Shown here in pieces: positions 55,568-64,000 of a stretch of 64,000 bases of DNA. Made by a program: the position numbers and the translations under genes. The notes below the pieces were generated by a model, which searched no databases, was not told the DNA's origin, and worked only from the letters and a program-made list of their open reading frames with translations. How positions within the stretch are numbered: position 1 is the stretch's first letter; each line of letters begins with the position of its first letter. This stretch comes from Bifiguratus adelaidae (lineage: Eukaryota; Mucoromycota; Endogonomycetes; Endogonales), in NCBI GenBank assembly GCA_002261195.1, contig MVBO01000001.1, forward strand, positions 756,051 through 820,050. The letters run 5' to 3'.

Positions 55568-58033
55568 CTACTCTCGTCGTTTGTTCAGGAAAAACCACGT
55601 GCGCCACATGCGGTGCACGGTACCCAGCTTTTGAGAGACGGTCAACTTGGTACTCTCCAATTCACGAAGATCTTGAAGAAACTTGTCGCGCATATTATTC
55701 CGCCTTGAAAGATGACGACTAAACACACGCAAAACATGAATGTCGCACAGCAGATAGCCTTGGTCGCGATAAGTCAATTGTCCACCGTATTGCAGTGTCC
55801 TCCGTGGTACATATAATGTATTTGATGTTGCAGACTCCACTGGATAGTTTGCCAAGTTCAGTATGACTTCGATTTGCCTATGAAATGGTTTAGCCCATTG
55901 ATCGCCAGACGCTTCCTTCCCTGGCGGATGAGACAGGGATGTCATATTTACCGTAATGTGTCAAGTAGAGGTTCCTCTACCTTTCCAGCTATGTTACCAC
56001 TGCGTCTCTGGAAGATGTTTCTGACCCAAGCAACGATGCTGTAAAGTAACAGCATCGAAGGAGCGACAGCTATTTAGAAATGCATTACTACCCTGATCAT
56101 CCTGAGTGTTGCTGCGCAACGTACCCAAGAATGCAAAATTTAGCTCGTTGGATTTGAGCAACTTATTGAGCGCAGCCATTGCTGCATCAACATCCACCTT
56201 AACTTTCTGCACTTGAATGAGCAATGTTCGCACAAGTTCGCCTACGGGGATACGTTTGAATTGTTGTTAGAAATGCAAACAGCGATGAACGAATGCTTAC
56301 CCATAACGGCGTTCTTCACCGGATTTTTGATTTCGTTTTCGTAGACCTTTAGCACGATAGACAGGTCTCCATCACGTACTTGCTTGGAGAGTTCAGCGAT
56401 TTGGTCATCCGTAAAATGATAGTAATCTCGTGCAAACTGAGTCACCATGCGTTCAAGGGACTACATGTCATGTTAGGCTTATTTGTGACGCAATTGTTCA
56501 ACAACTGACCTCCCAATCGCTATTCAAGCTTTCTTTACTGATCAAAACCAGGTCATTGTCTTTCATACGAATGGTTTGCCATACTCTCTCCATGGGTTCA
56601 TACACCCAATGGACAACGAAGTCATTCGCCGTACGGATCGCCTCTTGGATCCACAGGCGAATGTCTTGTTTGCGGGAAACAACATATCGAATCACGAGAT
56701 TTGATGCCATATAAAACGAAAGACAAGGTAGCCAATAGCGTGTCACGTATGATGGGCGGCCGTACAATCTCAAAAGTTGAACCGATTGGCTGCTATATTT
56801 TGGCAGCTGTTCGTCAATGATTTCGCGAAGGGTTGACACAATGTAAAATGCATCCAGGGGCGCATCATTCTCCGCATCAGCTAATTACGCACGTCAAAAG
56901 CGATCCACTGAGAAGGTACGCGCAAATTACTCACCTAGCAAATCGTCCAATTCAGGAAGATCCTCCAATTGCTCTACGTTGACGCTGTTCATTCGCCGCA
57001 AAACACCTTCCATGACACGTACACAGCGGGTCACGTCCAATAACATCTCGTCTTCGCCTTCTTCTCTACTCACTTCGATGGCAGCGTTGACCAGGACCCC
57101 GAGACTGGCTGCTTGGAATTGATGAAAGGCTATCAGCCTTCCTTTATTATGCTTCACTTCGAATGTGACGAGGTTGGAGAAAAGCATCGGTCTTTTGGAA
57201 AGCCGCGTACGCAAGTGTTGAGGGAATAGATTGAGGAGATGTGTGCGAGGGAACGTTCTTAATGTGTTCCACCAATCCTTTTTCATCTCGTCCGCCGGGA
57301 TATTTCCTCGTTTTGAAAAGTGAGCGTGATCATGGATAGATCGGACAGTGGCAATGGTGAGGGAGTATATGCGCCAGGGTGTAGCTATTGACGTGGTTAT
57401 CAGCCCATATCACTTGTCGTCTGTCGCATTAGACTTACTCTGTATGGTATACACGGCAGTCCATAATCCGCTATTCAATACTTCATCCCAATAGTATATG
57501 TCTTCGCTCAAAGGTAATGTAATATTCAAGATCTTCTCAGTCACCGCAGCGTGTACGATTGCGGTTGCTTTTACCAGAAAGATTGCCTCAAGTTTCTTGG
57601 CCTCTACTGGATGCGCAGGCTCTCCTAATGATGACCTCATGTCGATTTGCGACTTTTCGTACTGGTCATAGCCTTCCAATTGTATATAGGCATCCAAGTA
57701 TTTCCTAACAGTTGCTGTAGCCGCGTTTATACTAGTCGCGCTCAAATGGATGTTTTTGATCGCATCGTTGAGTAATACGAGCTTGTTGTCGGTTCGTATG
57801 GGCTGAACCGTCCTTGATCCTCTCCTTATCCTTGACACTATCGTGTCCTTCCATGACCCTGCTTGCGCATGCTCTATTCGTCTGTCACCTAGGGCTCGAC
57901 CTTGGACACTCAGTATGCGTCCGAGGTTGTTACTTTGGATATCAGCGATGAAGCTGTTGAGGTCATCATCCACCACATAGCGCTCCCCAAGCGCGCTTGC
58001 TAGCGCCTTGAGACGCTCTTGCACAAAGCTCAT
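55568..58033 (-). CDS. NCA2: Mitochondrial membrane protein Nca2
   Basis: Nuclear control of ATPase protein 2, linked in yeast to expression of mitochondrial ATP synthase subunits 6 and 8. The gene starts with MSFVQERLKALASALGERYV and has about eight exons. Conserved parts include WWNTLRTFPRTHLLNLFPQH, ELNFAFLAVAPSMLLLYSIV (first C-terminal membrane segment, restored by splicing intron 56080-56130), RNIFQRRSGNIAGKVEEP, and the end GYLLCDIHVLRVF to TVHRMWRTWFFLNKRRE. This matches the Nca2 C-terminal domain. The ends are fixed by frame; internal joins were not all checked. Confidence 0.85.
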
Positions 58034-59527
58034 GGACCGCAAAAGACGTCGAGTGTAAAGAACTTCTTGCGCAAGAGCGTGGTCATTTACACGTGAGTGT
58101 GACGGTTACTAGGGACCCTCAACATTTGGGCGGTGCTTGCTTTCGCTCTTCAGGGAAGAATGGGGTATACTCACCAGGGTTGCAAGACCGTATCGCATTC
58201 CTTGAGCAAAATCTTGCTTCTTCAATGGTCGCATATGCTTCAATGCATGCATAGAGCACCTCTATTCCCTTCAACCCCTGTGACATGTTGCAATTCCGTT
58301 GTCACAGAGCCAATTGGCCTGCTTAGGTCCCGCGTCAGTGAAAAATTGAGAGCCAATCACGTCACACTGCTATTTCTCACACGCCGCCCTCTCTGCGGTA
58401 TATGAACTGCGTGCGCTGACCCCCCCCTCCCACTACTGCACTGCACAGCACACTGTGAACAAAGGCACGTTATTTTAAGGTGAGTACTACCACTCTACGG
58501 GGTACCTGGTGTTGTTGTCCATCATTCGTACGGACACTGCACACACTTGTTGGGCATGGCTTGGCATATCCTTTAGTTGCTTTCTCCTCTCTCTTGGCCA
58601 CTTCTATCGTTCGCTTTTCTTACATTGCTTTTTCTCGCTGTCTCGATGGTGTCGCGTTGCGGGTGGGTGGAGCTGACCAGAACATGTACGATGAGATGCA
58701 AGGCTCTTTGGGCAGGGACGGCGGCCGCGACCGGTACTGGGCTTGTATCAGGTCCCTGGAAGGCATGATACGAACTGGTTTGGATGGATGTCGCTTGGTT
58801 TCGAACGCGTTGTTTACGTCTTGAGCGTATTCCTGTGGTCATTCATCAACGGACGCGAGACTGCGGATACAGCATTGATGATGCGGTGTCTCCTTGCGCG
58901 CGTTTGGCCACTGCAAGCGGATAATACCATCTTATCGATCAACATCTGCTCTTCTCGCGTCCTGTGGCGAGATGTGACCGTATGCGCGGAAATTCAAGAG
59001 TCTCGATCCAATGTCACGTTCTGCCACGCTCACTACATTGCCCGCATGCTCTTTGTTCATACTTCGTCGGCTCTAGTCACCCAAAACCTTCGACGCAACT
59101 TGCAATTTTCCTGGGATCAACCTGGTTTTTGACATGAGGTCGATTCGCTGTCCGTCAATTTTCATTGCGGACACCATGACTACTGTTGCGGCTGACCTTG
59201 GCCAACCAATAGACCCTCAAGCCATCTCCTTTGCGCCCTTCTCATGGCTTTCACTCTCTTTCCCTTTGCTTCCGCTCACCTTTTTGTCTCAACCCCTCGA
59301 ATTTTGATTTTTACCATTTTCGTATTTCGCGTTTTCACTGTCCATCATGATTCGCTCAAATTCCAAGCCTCCCTGACTGGGTGCCCCTCCAACTGGCATA
59401 TTTCGCGCGTACAGAGGTACTCACCTCTCTTGTCTCTTTCCTCCTCTCCACTACCCGACTTTCCCTTGGTTGTTCGCTTTCCACCTCCGCCATTGGTAAA
59501 TTCGTCTTCTCAGCATTCAACACCGAC
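58034..59527. other. Upstream region of NHP6
   Basis: About 1.5 kb. Open frames here have no protein-like sequence. The last 300 bases are strongly pyrimidine-rich (CTCTT runs) and probably form the NHP6 core promoter and leader; a short run of seven C lies near 58420. Confidence 0.5.
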
Positions 59528-59894
59528 ATGCCTAAAACAGCAAAAGGAGCAACTGACAAAGTGTCAAAGAAGCGTCGTTCCAAGAAGGACCCCAATGCCC
59601 CTAAGCGAGGTCTGTCTGCTTACATGTTCTTCTCTCAAGACCATAGAAAGCAAGTTCAGAGTGAAAATCCCGAGGCTAGTTTCGGTAAGGACAGGCAGCT
59701 CAAAATTGACTCGCGTCAAATGTAGACTCACTCGATACCTGTCATCATTAGGTGAGATTGGCAAGATCCTCGGCGAGAAATGGAAGGTGATGTCTGACGC
59801 TGAAAAGAAACCATACGTGGACAAGGCCGAAGCAGACAAGAAACGATATGAAACGGAGAAAGCCAACTATGGCGGCGGTGATGACGAAGAATGA
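59528..59894 (+). CDS. NHP6: HMG-box chromatin protein Nhp6
   Basis: Small non-sequence-specific HMG-box protein that bends DNA and works with FACT. Exons 59528-59684 and 59752-59894 give 99 residues, the typical length. The basic tail [17 protein letters not shown] leads into the single HMG box: [17 protein letters not shown], then [20 protein letters not shown] and [20 protein letters not shown]. The acidic end is GGGDDEE. Start chosen because the basic tail begins [11 protein letters not shown]. Confidence 0.94.
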
Positions 59895-60191
59895 GTCTCT
59901 ATTGCCATGTCTTGCCTATCCGTATCCACTCTTCGTCCATATACGCGATATCGCAGGTTGTTCCACCCCACCCTGTGTATTAGTTACTTTGCGGTTCGCG
60001 TATGTTTTTTGTTTTTCGCGCATTGTTAATTTGAATGTTGCTAATGATTGCATCTTGACGTTGTATATTTGTGCAAAAAACATGTCTACTTTGACTGCAT
60101 CTACTGACTTGCGCTGTTCGAAAGCAATCAACATCCTATGAATATGCTCTTTATATGTGAAGTCATGATAATACTGGACGCATTGCAACTG

Positions 60192-60614
60192 TTACGATTC
60201 ATAGCTGCTTCCGCTGCTGCTACTTCCCTTTTCAACTTCCAACAGCAACTTCTTCTCCAAAATGTACTTTCCTTCCTTGTACTTTTGCGACTCTTCAAAG
60301 GCCACAATCTGTAGATAATGTCAGCATCATGCTTGTACGAATCGCACACCTACATATTTCCAACCTAACACTTCCCGACAGCCTTCACATGCGATGTCTC
60401 GAACAGTATGCAGACCGGTGGTCATGGGTCGATCGACGTCGGTGCCTTCACGTATGTTGACCACATATCGGAATAAGTATGCCTTCCCATGCTGTCCTTG
60501 AAACTGTTTTGAAATCAGGGCATCTTCTGTGGTGAGGTGAGTCCGGCATTTTGCGCAGCCGTAGATGGACGATTGTTCAGTGCATGAGAGGTAGGTCTTG
60601 TAAATGTGGCCCAT
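60192..60614 (-). CDS. Yippee-like zinc-binding protein
   Basis: Small conserved Yippee-family protein (yeast Moh1, human YPEL). Exons 60614-60354 and 60308-60192 give 125 residues. The two CxxC zinc sites are GCAKCRTHL and ACEGCREVLGWKY. Between them are ALISKQFQGQHGKAYLF and GLHTVRDIACEGC, as in the family. The C-terminal exon gives IVAFEESQKYKEGKYILE and a Ser-rich tail. The role is unclear; Moh1 is a CTLH/GID ligase partner candidate. Confidence 0.9.
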
Positions 60615-61082
60615 TGTGTCCGATGGATGTCTGTTGTAAAGGTGTACTGGAAGGAGAAGATAGGACTGTGTTTGATGTATCGTTGATGCTGTGTGTAAAT
60701 GGATCAGGATAAAGCACAAGCGAGATAGACTATCTTATTCCTGATCGCCCGCGAGATGGTGCAAGAGAGTACAAAAAAGGGCAATACAGCGGCAGAGTGC
60801 GAGAGGTCGCCGGTGTCTAAGCCAATGGATAAGGTCGTTTAGGAGGTGATACGTATCGCGAACTTGGCTGAACACAAAGCTCTCGTCAAGGTTATTTCGG
60901 TCTCTTTTTCTTATTGTCGGCCAAGCTCGGATATGTATGAAGCATTGGCAAGAGACCAAAGCGCCCAGTAACGGTGGGTCAGTAAGCTGCACTGGACAAA
61001 GAAACGCCTGCGGAAGATTCCTCTCCTTCGATTCGATTCAGCGCCGCGTAAGAGTGGGCACAAACAGAATGTTCAGCAAGAG
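60615..61082. other. Intergenic region
   Basis: About 0.47 kb, no recognised feature. Confidence 0.4.
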
Positions 61083-61424
61083 ATGACGACCTCAAGTAAA
61101 CACACTATAAGCGTCAACTTCTCGCTACGGCTGATAGCGGAAAGGAAAGGAAATGTAAAAAGCGTTTCAGTCCCTATCCCTGGTGGCCGTGTGACCCAAA
61201 GTACGGTCTACAATTTTGTGAGTGACGGCTGTGGCGCTGCCATTGTTCAAGCAACGTGTAATATGCAGTAGAATAGGTGTTAAGCCTGTAGCGAACCGAA
61301 TGAGATTTTTACTGGCTGCAAATGATGTCCATATTGATAACAATGAGTGGCCGATTGTAGTAACATTCCAGCTGCAAAGCTGCTTATCCCACAGAAGGTT
61401 TTCTGCACAATTTTGAGGGCTTGC
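61083..61424 (+). mobile_element. Possible degenerate Tc1/DDE transposase remnant
   Basis: Weak evidence. One frame has LRLIAERKGNVKSVSVPIPG then GRVTQSTVYNFVS, like a helix-turn-helix end (sQSTVYn). About 20 codons later, another frame has KPVANRMRFLLAANDVHIDN then EWPIVVTF, like the Tc1-type RRxRFAxxH...W-V-FSDE block. Stops and frame changes separate them, the acidic triad is not visible, and no terminal repeats were found. It may be chance. Confidence 0.25.
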
Positions 61425-61987
61425 AGTCATCTTAGCACGACACGGACATTTTCCACGATGAAGCGTAGGCGGAGTTGACTTATATTCCGACAACAACGAC
61501 TCCTTGCGGTCAATGCAACGTTTTGCAATGTTGTCTTTCAAGGGAGTTGTGCGCCAAAATCCAAATGGTAACGCACAACGTATCCAACGATCCTCCATTT
61601 TTGTTTGTTTTCAGAATCGGTTCCATCCAATGCAATCTTCTACCGAAGAGGGAGGAAACAAACTTTATTTCCGTCCTAGGCAAGCAGTTGGTCAGAATTC
61701 GAACCGTGTACGCAGAACTGGATACCGTAGCATTCATTACACCGCACCAGCTGCGTGGGTTAGTACCACGATGTGGGGCCCAAAGAGCACTCCTCGGAAA
61801 ATAATTGAGACAACATCAACTATATGAAAACATTGCAGATCGAGGACGAAACTGAGTCTAGGCAACGTGGTCATTTGCAGCGTTTGTTTGCCTCTACTCT
61901 GAGACTCTCAATCTGAATACCTTGGCTGTGGTTCCTCAGTGCCTTTCCTCTTAGACAGCTCACGATCCTCGAACAGCGTCCTTCGGC
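61425..61987. other. Intergenic region
   Basis: Open frames here are short and unlike proteins. No RNA gene seen. Confidence 0.4.
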
Positions 61988-63436
61988 ATGGAGCTCCTGG
62001 CATCTGAGCATGCTAAACCCATAACACACGGTGTCCAAACGACTTTGGGCTTCGCTTTTCGCAAAAGGAGGTTATTCGTGTTCCTACTCGCGTTCACGGC
62101 TTTGCTAGCTTACCTTCAAGTCACCATTCACATCACGGTCAACACGGATGACATTATCAGGAGCCATATTGAAGAATTCGCCTTGCATAACCCGGTTGAT
62201 GACGACGGCCTACACTTCTTGCAAGGCGAAAAGTTTCTCACTTATACGCCGCATTCTGGCCTATCAAATCAACGGATCGAGCTAGAGAATGCCTTGCTAC
62301 TCGCCATATACCTCAATCGCACACTACTCATACCACCGGCGTTCCTCGGCAAGATGCCTTCTTGGCAGCCTCGTGGGAATTTAAGGTCCATCCTGGATAT
62401 CACAACAGCGGAGCGAGAATGGGCATTGACTTGCGACCAAGGCGACGGACAACCAACGGTCGTAAACAATGTGCGGACCATCAAGAACTGCCGCTGGCAC
62501 TACCTCTTTGCGAAGAACTCCCTTGTCGTGCCTTGGACCGTTTTGCACAATTTTACGAATCTCACACCCTATGTTCGAATGCGACAACGACCCGACATGT
62601 CCGTGGCTGGCATGAAGCGCGCTCTGAACCTGTCTGACGAAGACATCTTCTTTCCCCGCGACAGACACATGTATGACTGGGTCCTCTACGACGACGAGCA
62701 TCGTCCAAAGAAACAGCGCCAATATCAAAATCATATCAACCTTCACCATTTTCAATCGGTTCCGCACAAGCTTCTTCATCTCGGAGGCATTTTTGGCACA
62801 AACAGAGTGCATCATGACCTTCCGAAACACAAATACATGCACAAGCTTATTGAACGGACCATGATGTATAGCAATCCCATCCTAGATGAAACTGTGAGGG
62901 AAATCGTCAAGTTTTTGGGTGGACAAGCGTCTTATTATGCCATACACGTCCGGACAGAAGACGCACAATTTGCGACGTTACGAGAGCGCAATCTGCGTTC
63001 TATTATCACCGACCTTCAACAAGCCTTCCCGCGATACAGCCACCGTAAGCACAGCCAGAAAACACTCGACGAATGTCTGAAAGACGACGATTCTATTATA
63101 TATATCGCTACCGATAATCCTCGACCTCGCTCTGATCCCAATTTAAGGGAGCTCTTCGCAAGCTTCCCCTGCATCATCACATTCGCCGACATACCTTCCC
63201 ATCTATTATCATCTCTCCACTCAGTCCCCAAGGACAACCACATACCCCAAGCTTCCGAAGACCAATATCGTTTCTGGATTCCCATTATTGATGCCATGAT
63301 AGCTGGTAACGGCAATGGCTTCTCCGGTAGCCAGGGTAGCACGTTTTCAAAGTACATTAATCGGATGCAGAGCGTCTGGAAAGATGTCGGTCATAGCCAC
63401 CACGGTCTAGAGTCATTGTATCATTTGACGGAATAG
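61988..63436 (+). CDS. O-fucosyltransferase-like type II membrane protein
   Basis: Single-exon gene of 482 codons. A short cytoplasmic start (FRKRRLFV) and one membrane anchor (FLLAFTALLAYLQVTIHITV) suggest a Golgi type II protein. The catalytic domain has FLTYTPHSGLSNQRIELENA and LLLAIYLNRTLLIPPAFLG, the GDP-fucose O-fucosyltransferase-like N-terminal motif seen in fungi. YYAIHVRTEDAQF is the HxR donor-binding signature (IHVR), followed by IIYIATDNPRPR and FSGSQGSTFSKYINR. The acceptor protein or glycan is unknown. Confidence 0.85.
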   Translation: MELLASEHAKPITHGVQTTLGFAFRKRRLFVFLLAFTALLAYLQVTIHITVNTDDIIRSHIEEFALHNPVDDDGLHFLQGEKFLTYTPHSGLSNQRIELENALLLAIYLNRTLLIPPAFLGKMPSWQPRGNLRSILDITTAEREWALTCDQGDGQPTVVNNVRTIKNCRWHYLFAKNSLVVPWTVLHNFTNLTPYVRMRQRPDMSVAGMKRALNLSDEDIFFPRDRHMYDWVLYDDEHRPKKQRQYQNHINLHHFQSVPHKLLHLGGIFGTNRVHHDLPKHKYMHKLIERTMMYSNPILDETVREIVKFLGGQASYYAIHVRTEDAQFATLRERNLRSIITDLQQAFPRYSHRKHSQKTLDECLKDDDSIIYIATDNPRPRSDPNLRELFASFPCIITFADIPSHLLSSLHSVPKDNHIPQASEDQYRFWIPIIDAMIAGNGNGFSGSQGSTFSKYINRMQSVWKDVGHSHHGLESLYHLTE

Positions 63437-63709
63437 ACTAGACATTTATTGTCCACGCTTCCCTCATTTGTTTTTTGATTGGGTGATCGGCGGCGATATG
63501 GCGCATGTCCACCAAGCCCGGGAATTTGTCTCTTTGCCTTGTTCGGCAAGACCTGCCATATTGTGCATCCACGGTACCTCTCATTTAGGCAACCCTGGAA
63601 CCCATGAAGCCAACGGTCGTGCGCGCGTGCACGTTCAGGATGCCCAATATTCGGATTAAGCTTCCATCGTTACAAATAGACGCGCCATGATCGATTGGGC
63701 TTGCTTGCC

Positions 63710-64000
63710 ATGCTTTTCTCTGCTATCGTCGCTTTTGCGTGTGCGTCCCTCACTTCGGCTGCTCCCTTGGAGAAGCGTCAACAGCCAGGTGTACCGACCA
63801 CACCGACCCTCGATTTGCGTCCTTTGCATTGGGGAGACGTCAACTTCATCCACACGACAGATACCCATGGTGAGTGAACACATGTAAGTGTTGAATACCT
63901 CATGGACGTTGAACCTTCTCTTCAGGTTGGCTCGAAGGACACTTGAAGGAAGAAAACTACAATGCGGATTTGGGTGACTTCTACTCCTTTGTCGTAAGGA
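63710..64000 (+). CDS. Secreted metallophosphoesterase/5'-nucleotidase (partial)
   Basis: Start of a gene cut by the window edge. Exons 63710-63869 and from 63926. The signal peptide MLFSAIVAFACASLTSAAP is followed by a KR dipeptide (EKRQQ, possible Kex2 site), then NFIHTTDTHGWLEGHLKEEN and ADLGDFYSF. DTHG and GD are the metal ligands of calcineurin-like 5'-nucleotidase-type phosphoesterases. The layout resembles fungal vacuolar or secreted nucleotidase-like proteins (yeast YHR202W type). The rest lies to the right. Confidence 0.85.

Noticed and set aside
58743-59132. 129-codon frame upstream of NHP6
   Set aside because: No protein-like motifs, no splice context, and it lies in the presumed promoter/leader region.
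61680-61720. TTCGAA-type T-loop suggesting a tRNA
   Set aside because: The flanking bases do not form a 5-bp T stem, and no acceptor or anticodon arm fits.
1-64000. CRISPR array, prokaryotic operon, phage or integrated plasmid
   Set aside because: No direct-repeat array or bacterial gene layout is seen; all well-supported genes are eukaryotic, most with spliceosomal introns.

Overview
The window is nuclear DNA from a filamentous fungus. The genes are close together on both strands. Most are cut by many short GT-AG introns, usually 45-65 nt, and encode core eukaryotic proteins: chromatin assembly, Mediator kinase, exocyst, autophagy, ribosomal protein L7, RNase P, cohesin release and mitochondrial translation. 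The gene set includes fungal-type families (MHR transcription factor, Trk potassium transporter, Sng1-type protein, Nca2, Nhp6). A two-RING plus LON protein with a C-terminal CaaX box resembles CrgA of Mucor. I therefore lean towards an early-diverging (Mucoromycota-like) fungus, but the sequence alone does not prove this.

Layout. 0.1-10 kb: CAF-1 p60 (CAC2) and Mediator kinase CDK8/SSN3 on +, then the large HECT ligase UFD4/TRIP12 on -. 9.9-20 kb: an RNase P/MRP Pop3/Rpp38-like gene whose start codon lies 10 bp from that of UFD4, a PAK kinase, an MHR transcription factor with no visible zinc cluster, a mitochondrial PPR protein and a Trk potassium transporter. 20-27 kb (all -): the CrgA-like gene, exocyst SEC10 and RPL7, whose second intron carries a box C/D snoRNA. 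27-36 kb: a GH15 glycosidase with a 4-nt microexon and a GC-AG intron, then ATG18 and the cohesin-release factor WAPL. 36-40 kb: a broken laccase-like gene and a broken cytochrome P450, convergent. 40-50 kb: a DUF4604-type nuclear protein, a small secreted protein, an SNG1-family membrane protein, an arrestin-fold-like protein, YIF1 and a bHLH factor. 50-58 kb: a truncated copy of a short-chain dehydrogenase next to the intact gene, mitochondrial EF4 (GUF1) and NCA2. 58-64 kb: NHP6, a Yippee protein, a possible transposase remnant, an O-fucosyltransferase-like gene, and the start of a secreted phosphoesterase cut by the window edge.

How it works together. This is ordinary fungal housekeeping DNA, not one pathway or mobile island. 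Several neighbours share themes (RNA processing: POP3 and the RPL7 snoRNA; mitochondria: PPR protein, GUF1, NCA2; membrane traffic: SEC10, YIF1, ATG18), but nothing shows co-regulation. The most informative small-scale features are the snoRNA, the microexon, the GC-AG introns, the nearly touching divergent start codons and the decayed laccase/P450 pair. I did not find a new multi-gene system.

Most exon joins were worked out by hand from splice motifs, reading phase and protein similarity. Where I list joins, the total coding length divides by three. For SEC10, ATG18, WAPL, GUF1 and NCA2 I give only gene bounds.
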